From: Chloroflexota bacterium
GTDB lineage: Bacteria > Chloroflexota > Limnocylindria > QHBO01
Reading direction: 5' to 3'
DNA: 6,744 nt
Assembly (NCBI GenBank): GCA_013697395.1
Contig: JACCWY010000123.1
Coordinates: forward strand, 1 to 6,744
The notes under the pieces were generated by a model. It did no database searches. It was not told the DNA's origin and was given only the letters and a program-made list of their open reading frames with translations. Positions 1 through 5,436 of this stretch are shown one piece after another. How positions within the stretch are numbered: position 1 is the stretch's first letter; every line of letters begins with the position of its first letter. The position numbers were made by a program, and so were the translations under genes.

Positions 1-480
1 CTCCGGCTCCGGGAGCGCATCGCCGACGCCACCCTGGTGGTGGACGCGCTGCTCGGCTCGGGAGCCTCGGGGCCCCTGCGCGAGCCGATCTCGACCGCCG
101 TCGACCTCATCAACGCGACGCGCACGCATGCGCTCGCCGCGGGCCGGCCCTGCTCGGTGCTGGCGGTCGACGCGCCCACCCGCATCGACCTCACCGGCGG
201 CTCGCGCTCGACGCCGGTCGTGGCCGCGGACCTGACCGTCACGTTCCACCGCGCCAAGGCCGGCTTCGCGCTCGACCGCGAGGCTCGCCGGCTCGCCGGC
301 CGGTACCTCGTCGCGCCGATCGGGATCCCGCTGGAGGCCGAGGATGGCATCGTGCCACCCGACGGCGAGTTTCCGCCGGGCCGCATCACCGAGATCAACT
401 GGCAGGAGCCGGTCGAGCGAGCCGATGCCGCTCACCGCGCCGGCGGAGGTGTCGCGGCAGGGCCGGGCCGCACGGACTGA
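1..480 (+). CDS. nnrE: NAD(P)H-hydrate epimerase, YjeF_N domain (5' end outside window)
   Basis: Frame 1 is open from the first base to a TGA at 478-480, giving the C-terminal 159 residues of a larger protein. The fragment matches the second half of the YjeF_N Rossmann-like fold: VVDALLGSG (family pattern vDalfGtG), then LAVDAPTRID (family pattern vDiPSGlD, whose Asp is catalytic), then ADLTVTFHRAKAGF (family pattern AdlTvTFgapK.G) and APIGIP (family pattern vdIGiP). The family interconverts the R and S epimers of hydrated NAD(P)H so that the dehydratase NnrD can repair them, in the cytosol. Most bacterial proteins are fusions with a C-terminal dehydratase (YjeF_C) domain. Here the chain stops about 50 residues after IGIP, so this is a stand-alone epimerase, and no dehydratase follows in the window. 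The PSG of the catalytic motif reads PTR, which is unusual. The N-terminal half, with the NGGDG-type motif, lies upstream of the window. The family call is firm; activity is not proven. Confidence 0.85.
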   Translation, partial: LRLRERIADATLVVDALLGSGASGPLREPISTAVDLINATRTHALAAGRPCSVLAVDAPTRIDLTGGSRSTPVVAADLTVTFHRAKAGFALDREARRLAGRYLVAPIGIPLEAEDGIVPPDGEFPPGRITEINWQEPVERADAAHRAGGGVAAGPGRTD

Positions 481-532
481 TCGGCCGCACGGATGCCATC
501 GAGTGCGCTGTGCCCGAGCCCGCTGCCCCAAG

Positions 533-538
533 TACCAT
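533..538 (+). promoter_or_regulatory. Possible -10 element (TACCAT) for a leaderless tldD transcript
   Basis: TACCAT fits the TAnnnT pattern of a -10 box and ends 7 bp before the tldD ATG at 546. Transcription would then start at or next to the ATG. The bases before the ATG contain no purine-rich ribosome binding site, which agrees with leaderless translation. No convincing -35 is seen. An in-frame TGA at 540-542 rules out a start upstream of 546. The element lies in the 65-bp gap (481-545) after the epimerase gene, where I see nothing else. Confidence 0.4.
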
Positions 539-545
539 TTGACGG

Positions 546-1988
546 ATGTTCGACTACGCCGAAGCAGCGGTGGAAGCCGCGCTGGCGGCCGGAGCGCGCT
601 ACGCCGACGCGCGGGTCATGGACCGCCGTCATGAGTCGATGGGCGCCCGCAACGGCGAGGTCGAGGAGCTCACCCAGGAGGCGTCGGTCGGCATCGGCGT
701 CCGTGCCCTCATCGGGTCCGGCTGGGGGTTCTACTCGACCGCCGACCTCACCCGAAGCGCGGCAGCGCAGGCGGGCGCGCAGGCGGCCGCCATCGCCCGG
801 GCGTCGGCGTCGGTCCCCGCGTTCGACCTCGAGCTGACACCCGTCGAGGCACGCCAGGACAGCTGGGCCAACGAGGTCCGCGAGGATCCGCTGGCAGTCC
901 CGCTGGCCGAGAAGGGCGACCTCCTGGTGGCGGCCACCCGCACCATGAAGGAGCATGGCGCGGATGTCGCGCTCGCCGCTTACGACGTGTGGGACACGAC
1001 GAAGTGGCTCGTCAGCAGCGAGGGCCACCGGATCGATCAGCACATCGTGGAATGCGGCGCTCAGATGAATGCCACCGCCAACGGCGAGAGCGAGACGCAG
1101 CGGCGCAGCTATCCGGGCATCCGCGGCCAGTACGGCACCCGGGGATGGGAGCTGGTGCGCGAGCTGGACCTCGAGGCGAATGCGGCACGGATCGCGGAGG
1201 AGGCCCGGGCGCTGCTCACCGCTGCGGCCTGCCCCAGCCACGACGCGATCGACCTGATCATCGGCTCCGAGCAGATGGCGCTCCAGATCCACGAGTCGGT
1301 CGGCCACGCGGTCGAGCTCGACCGCATCCTCGGCTGGGAGGCGGCCTTCGCCGGCACCTCGTGGCTGGACCTGGGCCAGATCGGGAGGATGCGGTTCGGC
1401 TCCGAGCTCATGAACGTCACCGCCGACGCAACCCTCACCGGAGCGCTCGGCTCCTTCGGCTACGACGACGAGGGGACGCCGGCGCACCCGGTCGACATCG
1501 TGCGCGACGGCACGTGGGTCGGCGTCCTCTCGGGGCGAGACAGCGCAGCCCGCGCCGGCCTGCCCGAGTCCGGCGGTGCGGTCCGCGGGGACGGCTACAA
1601 CCGCCTGCCGATGGTGCGCATGACGAACGTCGGCCTCCTCCCCGGCACGAGCAGCCTCGAGGAGATGATCGCAGCCACCGATGACGGGATCCTGGTCGAC
1701 ACGAACCGATCCTGGTCGATCGACGACAAGCGGCTCAACTTCCAGTTCGGCTGCGAGATCGGCTGGGAGATCAAGAACGGCAGGCGGGGCCGGATGGTCA
1801 GGAACCCGACCTATACCGGCATCGGCCCGCGCTTCTGGGGCTCCCTCGACATGCTCGGCAACGAGTCCGAATGGAAGTTCTGGGGGACGCCGAACTGCGG
1901 AAAGGGGCAGCCCGGGCAGATCGGCCACACCGGGCATCCATCTGTGCCATGCCGCTTCCGCGGCGTGCGCGTGGGCGTCACCGGATGA
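546..1988 (+). CDS. tldD: TldD, zinc-metalloprotease subunit of the TldD/TldE complex
   Basis: This 480-residue protein is the catalytic subunit of the TldD/PmbA family and has nearly the same length as E. coli TldD (481). The metal motif HESVGH lies at residues 249-254, followed by E257 and D259 (the HExxxHxxExD pattern). A C-terminal Cys451 in PNCGKGQPGQ corresponds to the third zinc ligand known in the family. The family block LPMVRMTN near 1606-1629 and YDDEGTP near 1461-1481 also match. The N-terminal part (residues 1-100, with AGARYADARV and a run of Ala-rich helix) is the usual PmbA/TldD N-domain. Known TldD/E complexes thread unfolded peptides into a chamber, process modified peptides such as microcin B17 and degrade the antitoxin CcdA; the substrate here is unknown. 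An in-frame TGA two codons upstream makes 546 the earliest possible start. The gene overlaps tldE by 4 bp (ATGA), so the two subunits are probably translated together. Confidence 0.95.
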   Translation: MFDYAEAAVEAALAAGARYADARVMDRRHESMGARNGEVEELTQEASVGIGVRALIGSGWGFYSTADLTRSAAAQAGAQAAAIARASASVPAFDLELTPVEARQDSWANEVREDPLAVPLAEKGDLLVAATRTMKEHGADVALAAYDVWDTTKWLVSSEGHRIDQHIVECGAQMNATANGESETQRRSYPGIRGQYGTRGWELVRELDLEANAARIAEEARALLTAAACPSHDAIDLIIGSEQMALQIHESVGHAVELDRILGWEAAFAGTSWLDLGQIGRMRFGSELMNVTADATLTGALGSFGYDDEGTPAHPVDIVRDGTWVGVLSGRDSAARAGLPESGGAVRGDGYNRLPMVRMTNVGLLPGTSSLEEMIAATDDGILVDTNRSWSIDDKRLNFQFGCEIGWEIKNGRRGRMVRNPTYTGIGPRFWGSLDMLGNESEWKFWGTPNCGKGQPGQIGHTGHPSVPCRFRGVRVGVTG

Positions 1989-3322
1989 GCGACCGGCTGC
2001 TCGACGTCTGCGAGCGCCTCCTCGCCCGCGTTGGCACCCAGGCCGAGGCCGAGGTCACTGTCACCGCCGGCACCGATGCGCTGACTCGGTTCGCCACCAG
2101 CTTCATCCACCAGAACGTGACCGATGCGGTCCGGCGTGTCCGCCTTCGCGTCGCGCTCGACGGTCGGGTCGCCGAGTCGGCTGGGAACCAGGACGATGAC
2201 GAGGCTCTGTCCCGCCTGGTCGGGTCTGCGCTCGACGCCGCCCGCCTGCGGCCGGTCGATCCCGGCTGGCCGGGCCTGGCGCCGCCCTCACCGGCCCTGT
2301 CGATCGATCATTGGAACGAGGCGACCGCGCACGCCGAGCCCCAGGAACGCGCGCGGCGCATCGGCGCATTCGTCCGTGCCGCCGATGGCCTCGAGACGGC
2401 CGGCTTCTGCTCGACCACCGGCGAGACGGTCGCCTTCGCCAACTCGGCCGGCAGCCGGCTCACCGGCAGGACGAGCGTCGCGAACCTGGACGGCATCGCG
2501 CGCACGGCCACGTCGGATGGGAGCGGTCGCGCGTCGTCGGTTCGCCTCGCCGACCTGGATGGCAGCGTCGTCGGCGCCGAGGCGACTCGGCGCGCACGGG
2601 AGTCCGCGGAGGCCGGTGACCTGGGGCCGGGACGTTACGAGGTCGTGCTCGAGCCGGCCTGCGTCGTCAACGTGCTCAGCTTTCTCGCGAACTACGGCTT
2701 CAACGGCCGAGCGGTTGAGGAGGGCAGGTCCTTCGCCCGCATCGGCGAGCCGCAGTTCGACGCATCGTTCTCTTTGGCGGATGACTTCGGGCACCCGATG
2801 GCGGTCGGCATCGGATTCGACGCCGAGGGAACGCCGAAGCGCCGCGTCGATCTCGTTCGCGGCGGTGTCACGAGCGGGCTGATCCACGATCGGCGGACGG
2901 CGAAGGCGCTCGGTGCCGAGTCGACCGGCAATGCGGTCGCCGGCGCCGGTCCATGGGGCGCGCTGCCGGCGAACCTGGTCGTCGAGCCGGGATCCAGGTC
3001 GCGAGGGGAGCTGATCGCCGCCGTCGCCCGAGGCATCCTCGTCACCGACTTCTGGTACACCCGCATCCTCGACCCGCGGACGCAGGTGGTGACCGGCCTC
3101 ACTCGGAACGGGGTCTGGCTAATCGAGGACGGCCGCGTCGTGCGCCCGGTGACAAACATGCGGTTCACCCAGTCGTTCATCGAGGCGCTCGGGGCCGACC
3201 AGGTGCGAGGCATCGGCTCCGATCTCACCCTCGTGGGTGGGGCGACATTCGGCTACGGCGCCTACGTGGTGCCATCGCTCCACCTGGCGTCCTGGAACTT
3301 CACCGGCGGCGCCAGGGGATGA
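1985..3322 (+). CDS. tldE: TldE/PmbA, non-catalytic partner subunit of TldD
   Basis: This 445-residue protein is the second TldD/PmbA paralogue; E. coli PmbA has 450 residues. The equivalent of the TldD zinc helix, around residues 220-245 (VVNVLSFLANYGFNG), has no HExxxH motif, as in known TldE proteins, which support rather than perform proteolysis. The C-terminal half has typical PmbA blocks: ILVTDFWYTR, VTGLTRNGVWLIEDG and NMRFTQSF (the Met of MRFT is residue 392), then a Gly-rich end. I chose the ATG at 1985 because it overlaps the tldD stop as ATGA and the PmbA-like similarity begins immediately with LLDVCERLLARVG. The frame is open further upstream, back to 1871, but that part is only a shadow of tldD. 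The protein should form a heterodimer with TldD in the cytosol. The stop lies 14 bp before the first palindrome of the array that follows. Confidence 0.93.
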   Translation: MSDRLLDVCERLLARVGTQAEAEVTVTAGTDALTRFATSFIHQNVTDAVRRVRLRVALDGRVAESAGNQDDDEALSRLVGSALDAARLRPVDPGWPGLAPPSPALSIDHWNEATAHAEPQERARRIGAFVRAADGLETAGFCSTTGETVAFANSAGSRLTGRTSVANLDGIARTATSDGSGRASSVRLADLDGSVVGAEATRRARESAEAGDLGPGRYEVVLEPACVVNVLSFLANYGFNGRAVEEGRSFARIGEPQFDASFSLADDFGHPMAVGIGFDAEGTPKRRVDLVRGGVTSGLIHDRRTAKALGAESTGNAVAGAGPWGALPANLVVEPGSRSRGELIAAVARGILVTDFWYTRILDPRTQVVTGLTRNGVWLIEDGRVVRPVTNMRFTQSFIEALGADQVRGIGSDLTLVGGATFGYGAYVVPSLHLASWNFTGGARG

Positions 3323-3336
3323 GGCCTTGGGCTCCG

Positions 3337-3366
3337 CGCTCGAAACATCGAGCGATCTTCACGTGG
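3337..3366 (+). repeat. Repeat unit 1: palindrome plus CACGTGG
   Basis: CGCTCGA (3337-3343) and TCGAGCG (3348-3354) form 7-bp inverted arms around AACA. After 5 bp comes CACGTGG (3360-3366). The whole 30 bp matches 3450-3479 at 25 of 30 positions, so it is a direct repeat as well as a palindrome. Confidence 0.8.
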
Positions 3367-3377
3367 GCCGATGGTGC

Positions 3378-3392
3378 GCGCGACTCTCGCGC
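3378..3392. repeat. Spacer hairpin A, GCGCGA/TCGCGC
   Basis: A 6-bp perfect inverted repeat with loop CTC. It is enclosed by GGTGC (3373-3377) and GCACC (3401-3405), which can pair as an outer helix that bulges out the degenerate unit 2 in between. Confidence 0.6.
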
Positions 3393-3403
3393 TATGTCGA
3401 GCA
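3393..3403 (+). repeat. Degenerate repeat unit 2 (right half only)
   Basis: TATGTCGAGCA matches TACATCGAGCA of unit 3 (3457-3467) at 9 of 11 positions. The left arm of the palindrome is lost or has been replaced by the hairpin at 3378-3392. Confidence 0.5.
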
Positions 3404-3428
3404 CCTGCGAGCGTGAGGGGCGCCTCCA

Positions 3429-3445
3429 CGTGCATTTCCTGCACG
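3429..3445. repeat. Spacer hairpin B, CGTGCA/TGCACG
   Basis: A 6-bp perfect inverted repeat with loop TTTCC. After one A/C mismatch it continues with CC/GG, and with two bulges it can extend to GCG/CGC at 3420-3422 and 3450-3452. It overlaps the CACGTG at 3427-3432. Confidence 0.6.
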
Positions 3446-3449
3446 CGGG

Positions 3450-3479
3450 CGCTCGATACATCGAGCATTCGACACGTGG
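3450..3479 (+). repeat. Repeat unit 3: palindrome plus CACGTGG
   Basis: GCTCGAT (3451-3457) and ATCGAGC (3460-3466) are 7-bp arms around AC. CACGTGG follows at 3473-3479 with the same 5-bp spacing as in unit 1. Match to unit 1 is 25 of 30. Confidence 0.8.
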
Positions 3480-3485
3480 CGAGGA

Positions 3486-3498
3486 CCTTCTGTGAAGG
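3486..3498. repeat. Spacer hairpin C, CCTTC/GAAGG
   Basis: A 5-bp perfect inverted repeat with loop TGT, ending 1 bp before repeat unit 4. It is the weakest of the three spacer hairpins. Confidence 0.45.
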
Positions 3499-3499
3499 A

Positions 3500-3517
3500 C
3501 GCTCGATCTATCGAGCG
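3500..3517. repeat. Repeat unit 4: palindrome across the pyrE stop codon
   Basis: CGCTCGAT (3500-3507) and ATCGAGCG (3510-3517) form 8-bp arms around CT, the longest perfect arms in the array. On the minus strand, positions 3510-3508 read TAG, the pyrE stop, and the last pyrE codons (Ala-Arg) are also inside the palindrome. No CACGTG follows this copy. Confidence 0.8.
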
Positions 3518-4104
3518 CTGGTCCCTGGCCGGTGGAGCGGGACGCCGGCCGCGCACAGCTCGCAGGCGTCCGCCTCCCACGACGGGATCTCGATTCGCCC
3601 CAGCGAGTGAAGCGGCAGCCCCAGCTCAACCGGCTCGACGGACCGATCCACCATGACGGCCGCGGCGACTGGCTCGACGCCTGCCGCGCGCACCGCATCG
3701 GCCGTCTCGACCAGGGATGCGCCTGTGGTCAGGATGTCGTCGACCAGCGCGACGCGCTCATGCGGGCCAACACCCCAGCTTCGACGCAGCGCCCGCCCGC
3801 CGGCAGGGACGGGCTCGGCGAAGGCCGCCCGCACCGATCCGCTCAACTGACGCGCCGTCTCGAACGAGAGGAGCACGCCACCCGTGGTCGGCCCCACGAC
3901 CAGGGTGGGGGCGTGGGGTGCCAGCGCCTCGGCCAAACGGCGGCAGATCTCCACGCCGTAGCGCGGATGCTGGAGGACGAGGAACTTCTCCAGGTAGCGG
4001 CCGGCGTGGCGGCCGGACTTCAGGAGGAAGTGGCCGTCGAGCAGCGCGCCGGCATCGGCGAACAGGGACTCGACCGTCGCCTCGCGCAGGGACGCATCGG
4101 TCAT
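3508..4104 (-). CDS. pyrE: Orotate phosphoribosyltransferase, Thermus-type
   Basis: This 198-residue cytosolic enzyme transfers ribose-5-phosphate from PRPP to orotate to give OMP, step 5 of UMP synthesis. The PRPP-binding motif is RVALVDDILTTGAS at residues 117-130, with the acidic pair D122-D123. The N-terminal GHFLLKSGRHAGRYLEK (residues 24-40) is the OPRT substrate block, and VVGPTTGG lies at 69-76. The segment ALRRSWGVGPHERV replaces the Lys-rich catalytic loop of the E. coli enzyme and resembles the Thermus-type subfamily, as does the C-terminal CELCAAGVPLHRPG with a CxxC pair (C181, C184). The ATG at 4104 overlaps the stop of the upstream gene as ATGA, indicating coupled translation. 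It is the last gene of the minus-strand operon, and its stop codon sits inside a palindrome of the intergenic array. Confidence 0.95.
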   Translation of the reverse strand: MTDASLREATVESLFADAGALLDGHFLLKSGRHAGRYLEKFLVLQHPRYGVEICRRLAEALAPHAPTLVVGPTTGGVLLSFETARQLSGSVRAAFAEPVPAGGRALRRSWGVGPHERVALVDDILTTGASLVETADAVRAAGVEPVAAAVMVDRSVEPVELGLPLHSLGRIEIPSWEADACELCAAGVPLHRPGTSAR

Positions 4105-4937
4105 TCGTAGACGGCGGAGAAGTCGACCGCCGGGTAGCGCTCGGCGAGCGCCTCGGTCACCCAGTGCAGCACGTCGGCGGGATCGTAGAAGGCGGCGATC
4201 GTCTTCGCCTCCGTGACGGCCAGGCCCTCGCGGCGCGCCTCGACCGTGCCCAGCACCTCCTCCGGCCGGTCCGACAGGTCGAGCGAGGTCTCGAAACGAC
4301 CATCGGCACGCAGAATGAGCACGTCGTCGAGCTCGTCGAGGAGAGGGAGGTCACCGGTGCGGCGCAGCACCTCCTCGGCGTTTGCGGTGAACTCGCGCAG
4401 GAGCTGACCCTGTGCGGTGCCGAGCTGGGTGCGGTACGCATCGGCCAGCTGCCAGAGCCGCTGGGCCGCCAGGGTCTCCTGCTGGGTGGACGGCAGCCCG
4501 GCCTCCCAGTCGTCGCCGACCGCGCCCTCCACCAGCTCCTCCTGGCCGGCCAGCTCGTCGGCGGCCACCAGGTGAGCGGGCGCGTCGCGCGCGGCCTCGA
4601 TCAGCCAGCCGTAGACGTCGGCCGGGTTGTACAGCTCGATCAGCTCGCTGATCGTGTCGACCAGCTGCTCCTGGTCGTACCACTCGTGGTCGGCCGGGTC
4701 CTGGTACGTGAGCCGCGTGGTCCACGTCTCGTCGACCGGGTGGTAGAGCAGGTAATCCTGCTCGTTCTCGACGAGCTTGATCGGGCCGATCTCACGCAGC
4801 CGATCGCGGTTCTGGTCCAGGAATCGGCGCAGCTGCTCGGTCGACTCGTACAGGAAGTCGCGGCGCTCGAGCTCGGCCTCGGCGGCAAGCTCGCGAAGCG
4901 CGACGAGGCGGGGGCTCGACGACAGCGGCGGGCTCAC
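4101..4937 (-). CDS. Protein of unknown function with a duplicated module
   Basis: I do not recognise a family for this 278-residue acidic, probably soluble protein, which has no signal peptide or membrane segment. It contains two copies of one module. YNPADVYGWLIEA (residues 103-115) recurs as YDPADVLHWVTEA (251-263), with 8 of 13 residues identical. The stretch before it (QLRRFLDQNRDRLREIG, 35-51) recurs as QLLREFTANAEEVLRRTG (179-195 or so). Each module appears to be a long helix, a few beta strands (LLYHPVDETWTTRL against LILRADGRFETSL), then a helix opened by the PADV motif. The start is GTG at 4937, overlapping the upstream stop as GTGA; the downstream end overlaps pyrE as ATGA. This placement suggests co-expression with pyrimidine genes, but no function follows from that. 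A binding or scaffold protein is possible; I see no catalytic motif. Confidence 0.85.
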   Translation of the reverse strand: MSPPLSSSPRLVALRELAAEAELERRDFLYESTEQLRRFLDQNRDRLREIGPIKLVENEQDYLLYHPVDETWTTRLTYQDPADHEWYDQEQLVDTISELIELYNPADVYGWLIEAARDAPAHLVAADELAGQEELVEGAVGDDWEAGLPSTQQETLAAQRLWQLADAYRTQLGTAQGQLLREFTANAEEVLRRTGDLPLLDELDDVLILRADGRFETSLDLSDRPEEVLGTVEARREGLAVTEAKTIAAFYDPADVLHWVTEALAERYPAVDFSAVYE

Positions 4938-5260
4938 GGCTTGAACACGAAGTCGGGTCCCATCCGCTCGCGCAGGAAGATCGTGTGCTTCTTGTCGAAC
5001 ACCGATTCGGCCGCGCGATGCCCCAGTCCGCGCATCGCCGGATCCGCGTAGAGCCTGTCGAGCACCGCGTAGTTCGGCAGATCCAGGATGAGGACGTTGT
5101 CCCAGGTCGACCCCTCGGTCACGTTGAACCAGCCGACGAATCGAATGCCGTATTTCTCCTCCGTCTCGCGCGCCCGCTTGGGGAAGAGGTGCCGCATCCC
5201 GCGCTTGAAGACCATGTCGCGGCCCTTGCGCACGTTGAAGAACGTCACCATCAGCGGCAT
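4934..5260 (-). CDS. Small protein, possibly dimeric alpha/beta-barrel (ferredoxin-like) fold
   Basis: This 108-residue soluble protein has an apparent beta-alpha-beta-beta-alpha-beta order: MVTFFNVRKG (strand), a basic helix at residues 15-37, two strands in IRFVGWFNV and DNVLILDLP, a helix around 64-86 (YAVLDRLYADPAMRGLGHRA) and a final strand KHTIFLRE. That order, the size, and a D-P-A-M-R-type segment before the second helix recall the dimeric alpha/beta-barrel group (NIPSNAP, ABM and EthD-like proteins), but no family is certain. I placed the start at the ATG at 5260, which overlaps the previous stop by one base (TGATG) and has GGGAGGG 7 bp upstream. A second Met at residue 4 is less well spaced. 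The stop overlaps the next gene's GTG. Possible roles include ligand binding or a small oxygenase; none is shown. Confidence 0.8.
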   Translation of the reverse strand: MPLMVTFFNVRKGRDMVFKRGMRHLFPKRARETEEKYGIRFVGWFNVTEGSTWDNVLILDLPNYAVLDRLYADPAMRGLGHRAAESVFDKKHTIFLRERMGPDFVFKP

Positions 5261-5436
5261 CAGGGTTCCCTCCCGGCCAGGCGGCTGGTCGCCAGGCCGA
5301 TGACGATGCCGATCGCGGCGCCCAGCCCCAGCCCCAGCCCCAGGTTGTTCATGGCCACTCCGAGCGCCGCTCCGACGCCGATGCCGATGGCGACCCATGC
5401 GCCCAGCGCGGTCGGCCGGCGATCAGGTGTTGTCAT
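5260..5436 (-). CDS. Glycine-zipper mini membrane protein
   Basis: This 58-residue protein has a short charged N-terminus (TTPDRRP), then two Gly/Ala-rich hydrophobic segments at about residues 11-29 (LGAWVAIGIGVGAALGVAM) and 32-50 (containing LGLGLGLGAAIGIVIG), and a basic tail (SRLAGREP). The GxxxG and LGLGLG spacing is that of glycine-zipper membrane proteins, whose helices pack tightly; similar small proteins are usually annotated only as hypothetical. The ATG at 5436 lies 14 bp inside the upstream gene and has GGAGGA 8 bp before it at 5445-5450, which decides the start over any earlier in-frame codon. The stop overlaps the next ATG by one base. It may oligomerise in the inner membrane, perhaps with the membrane protein encoded just before it, but this is inference. 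Confidence 0.8.
   Translation of the reverse strand: MTTPDRRPTALGAWVAIGIGVGAALGVAMNNLGLGLGLGAAIGIVIGLATSRLAGREP
5320..5343 (-). repeat. Hexanucleotide tandem repeat (CTGGGG) inside the glycine-zipper gene
   Basis: Four consecutive 6-bp units on the minus strand read CTGGGG three times and then CTGGGC. They encode four Leu-Gly pairs. Because the unit is two codons long, slippage would change the helix length without breaking the frame. Confidence 0.8.

Larger units (their letters stand above)
3337..3517. repeat. Array of four related palindromes alternating with three hairpins
   Basis: The gap between converging tldE and pyrE carries three good and one degenerate copy of GCTCGAnnnnTCGAGC, with the TCGAGC half-sites at 3348, 3397, 3461 and 3511 (steps of 49, 64 and 50 bp). 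Between successive copies lies a hairpin with its own sequence: 3378-3392, 3429-3445 and 3486-3498. Each ends 1 to 4 bp before the next repeat element. CACGTG occurs at 3360-3365, 3427-3432 and 3473-3478. The array fills the gap, starting 14 bp after the tldE stop and running over the pyrE stop. No T-tract follows the hairpins, so it is not a classical terminator, although a role in ending both transcripts is possible. REP-like elements or binding sites for a dimeric regulator are other readings. No credible gene lies in this stretch. Confidence 0.75.

Noticed and set aside
432..1937. Long open frame of 501 codons on the minus strand opposite tldD
   Set aside because: It is the antisense shadow of a clear TldD in GC-rich DNA; its translation is Arg/Ala/Gly/Pro-rich with no recognisable motif, while the plus strand has the full zinc-protease signature.
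3337..3517. CRISPR array
   Set aside because: The repeated element is only about 18 bp, the copies are not identical, spacings vary (49, 64, 50 bp), the spacers contain their own hairpins and a shared CACGTG, and no cas gene is present.
3323..3520. Classical rho-independent terminators between tldE and pyrE
   Set aside because: Good hairpins are present, but none is followed by a T-run on either strand, so intrinsic termination cannot be claimed from sequence alone.
3371..3610. Small plus-strand frame with Cys, Ser and Thr (79 codons), tempting as a peptide precursor next to tldD/tldE
   Set aside because: It runs through the palindrome array and about 100 bp into the antisense of pyrE, has no ribosome binding site, and its Ser/Cys/Arg content follows from the repeats. 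No modification enzyme is nearby.
3717..5051. Long plus-strand open frame of 444 codons opposite pyrE and the 278-residue protein gene
   Set aside because: Antisense shadow: it runs across two well-supported minus-strand genes and their overlap, and its translation is Arg/Gly-rich low-complexity sequence.
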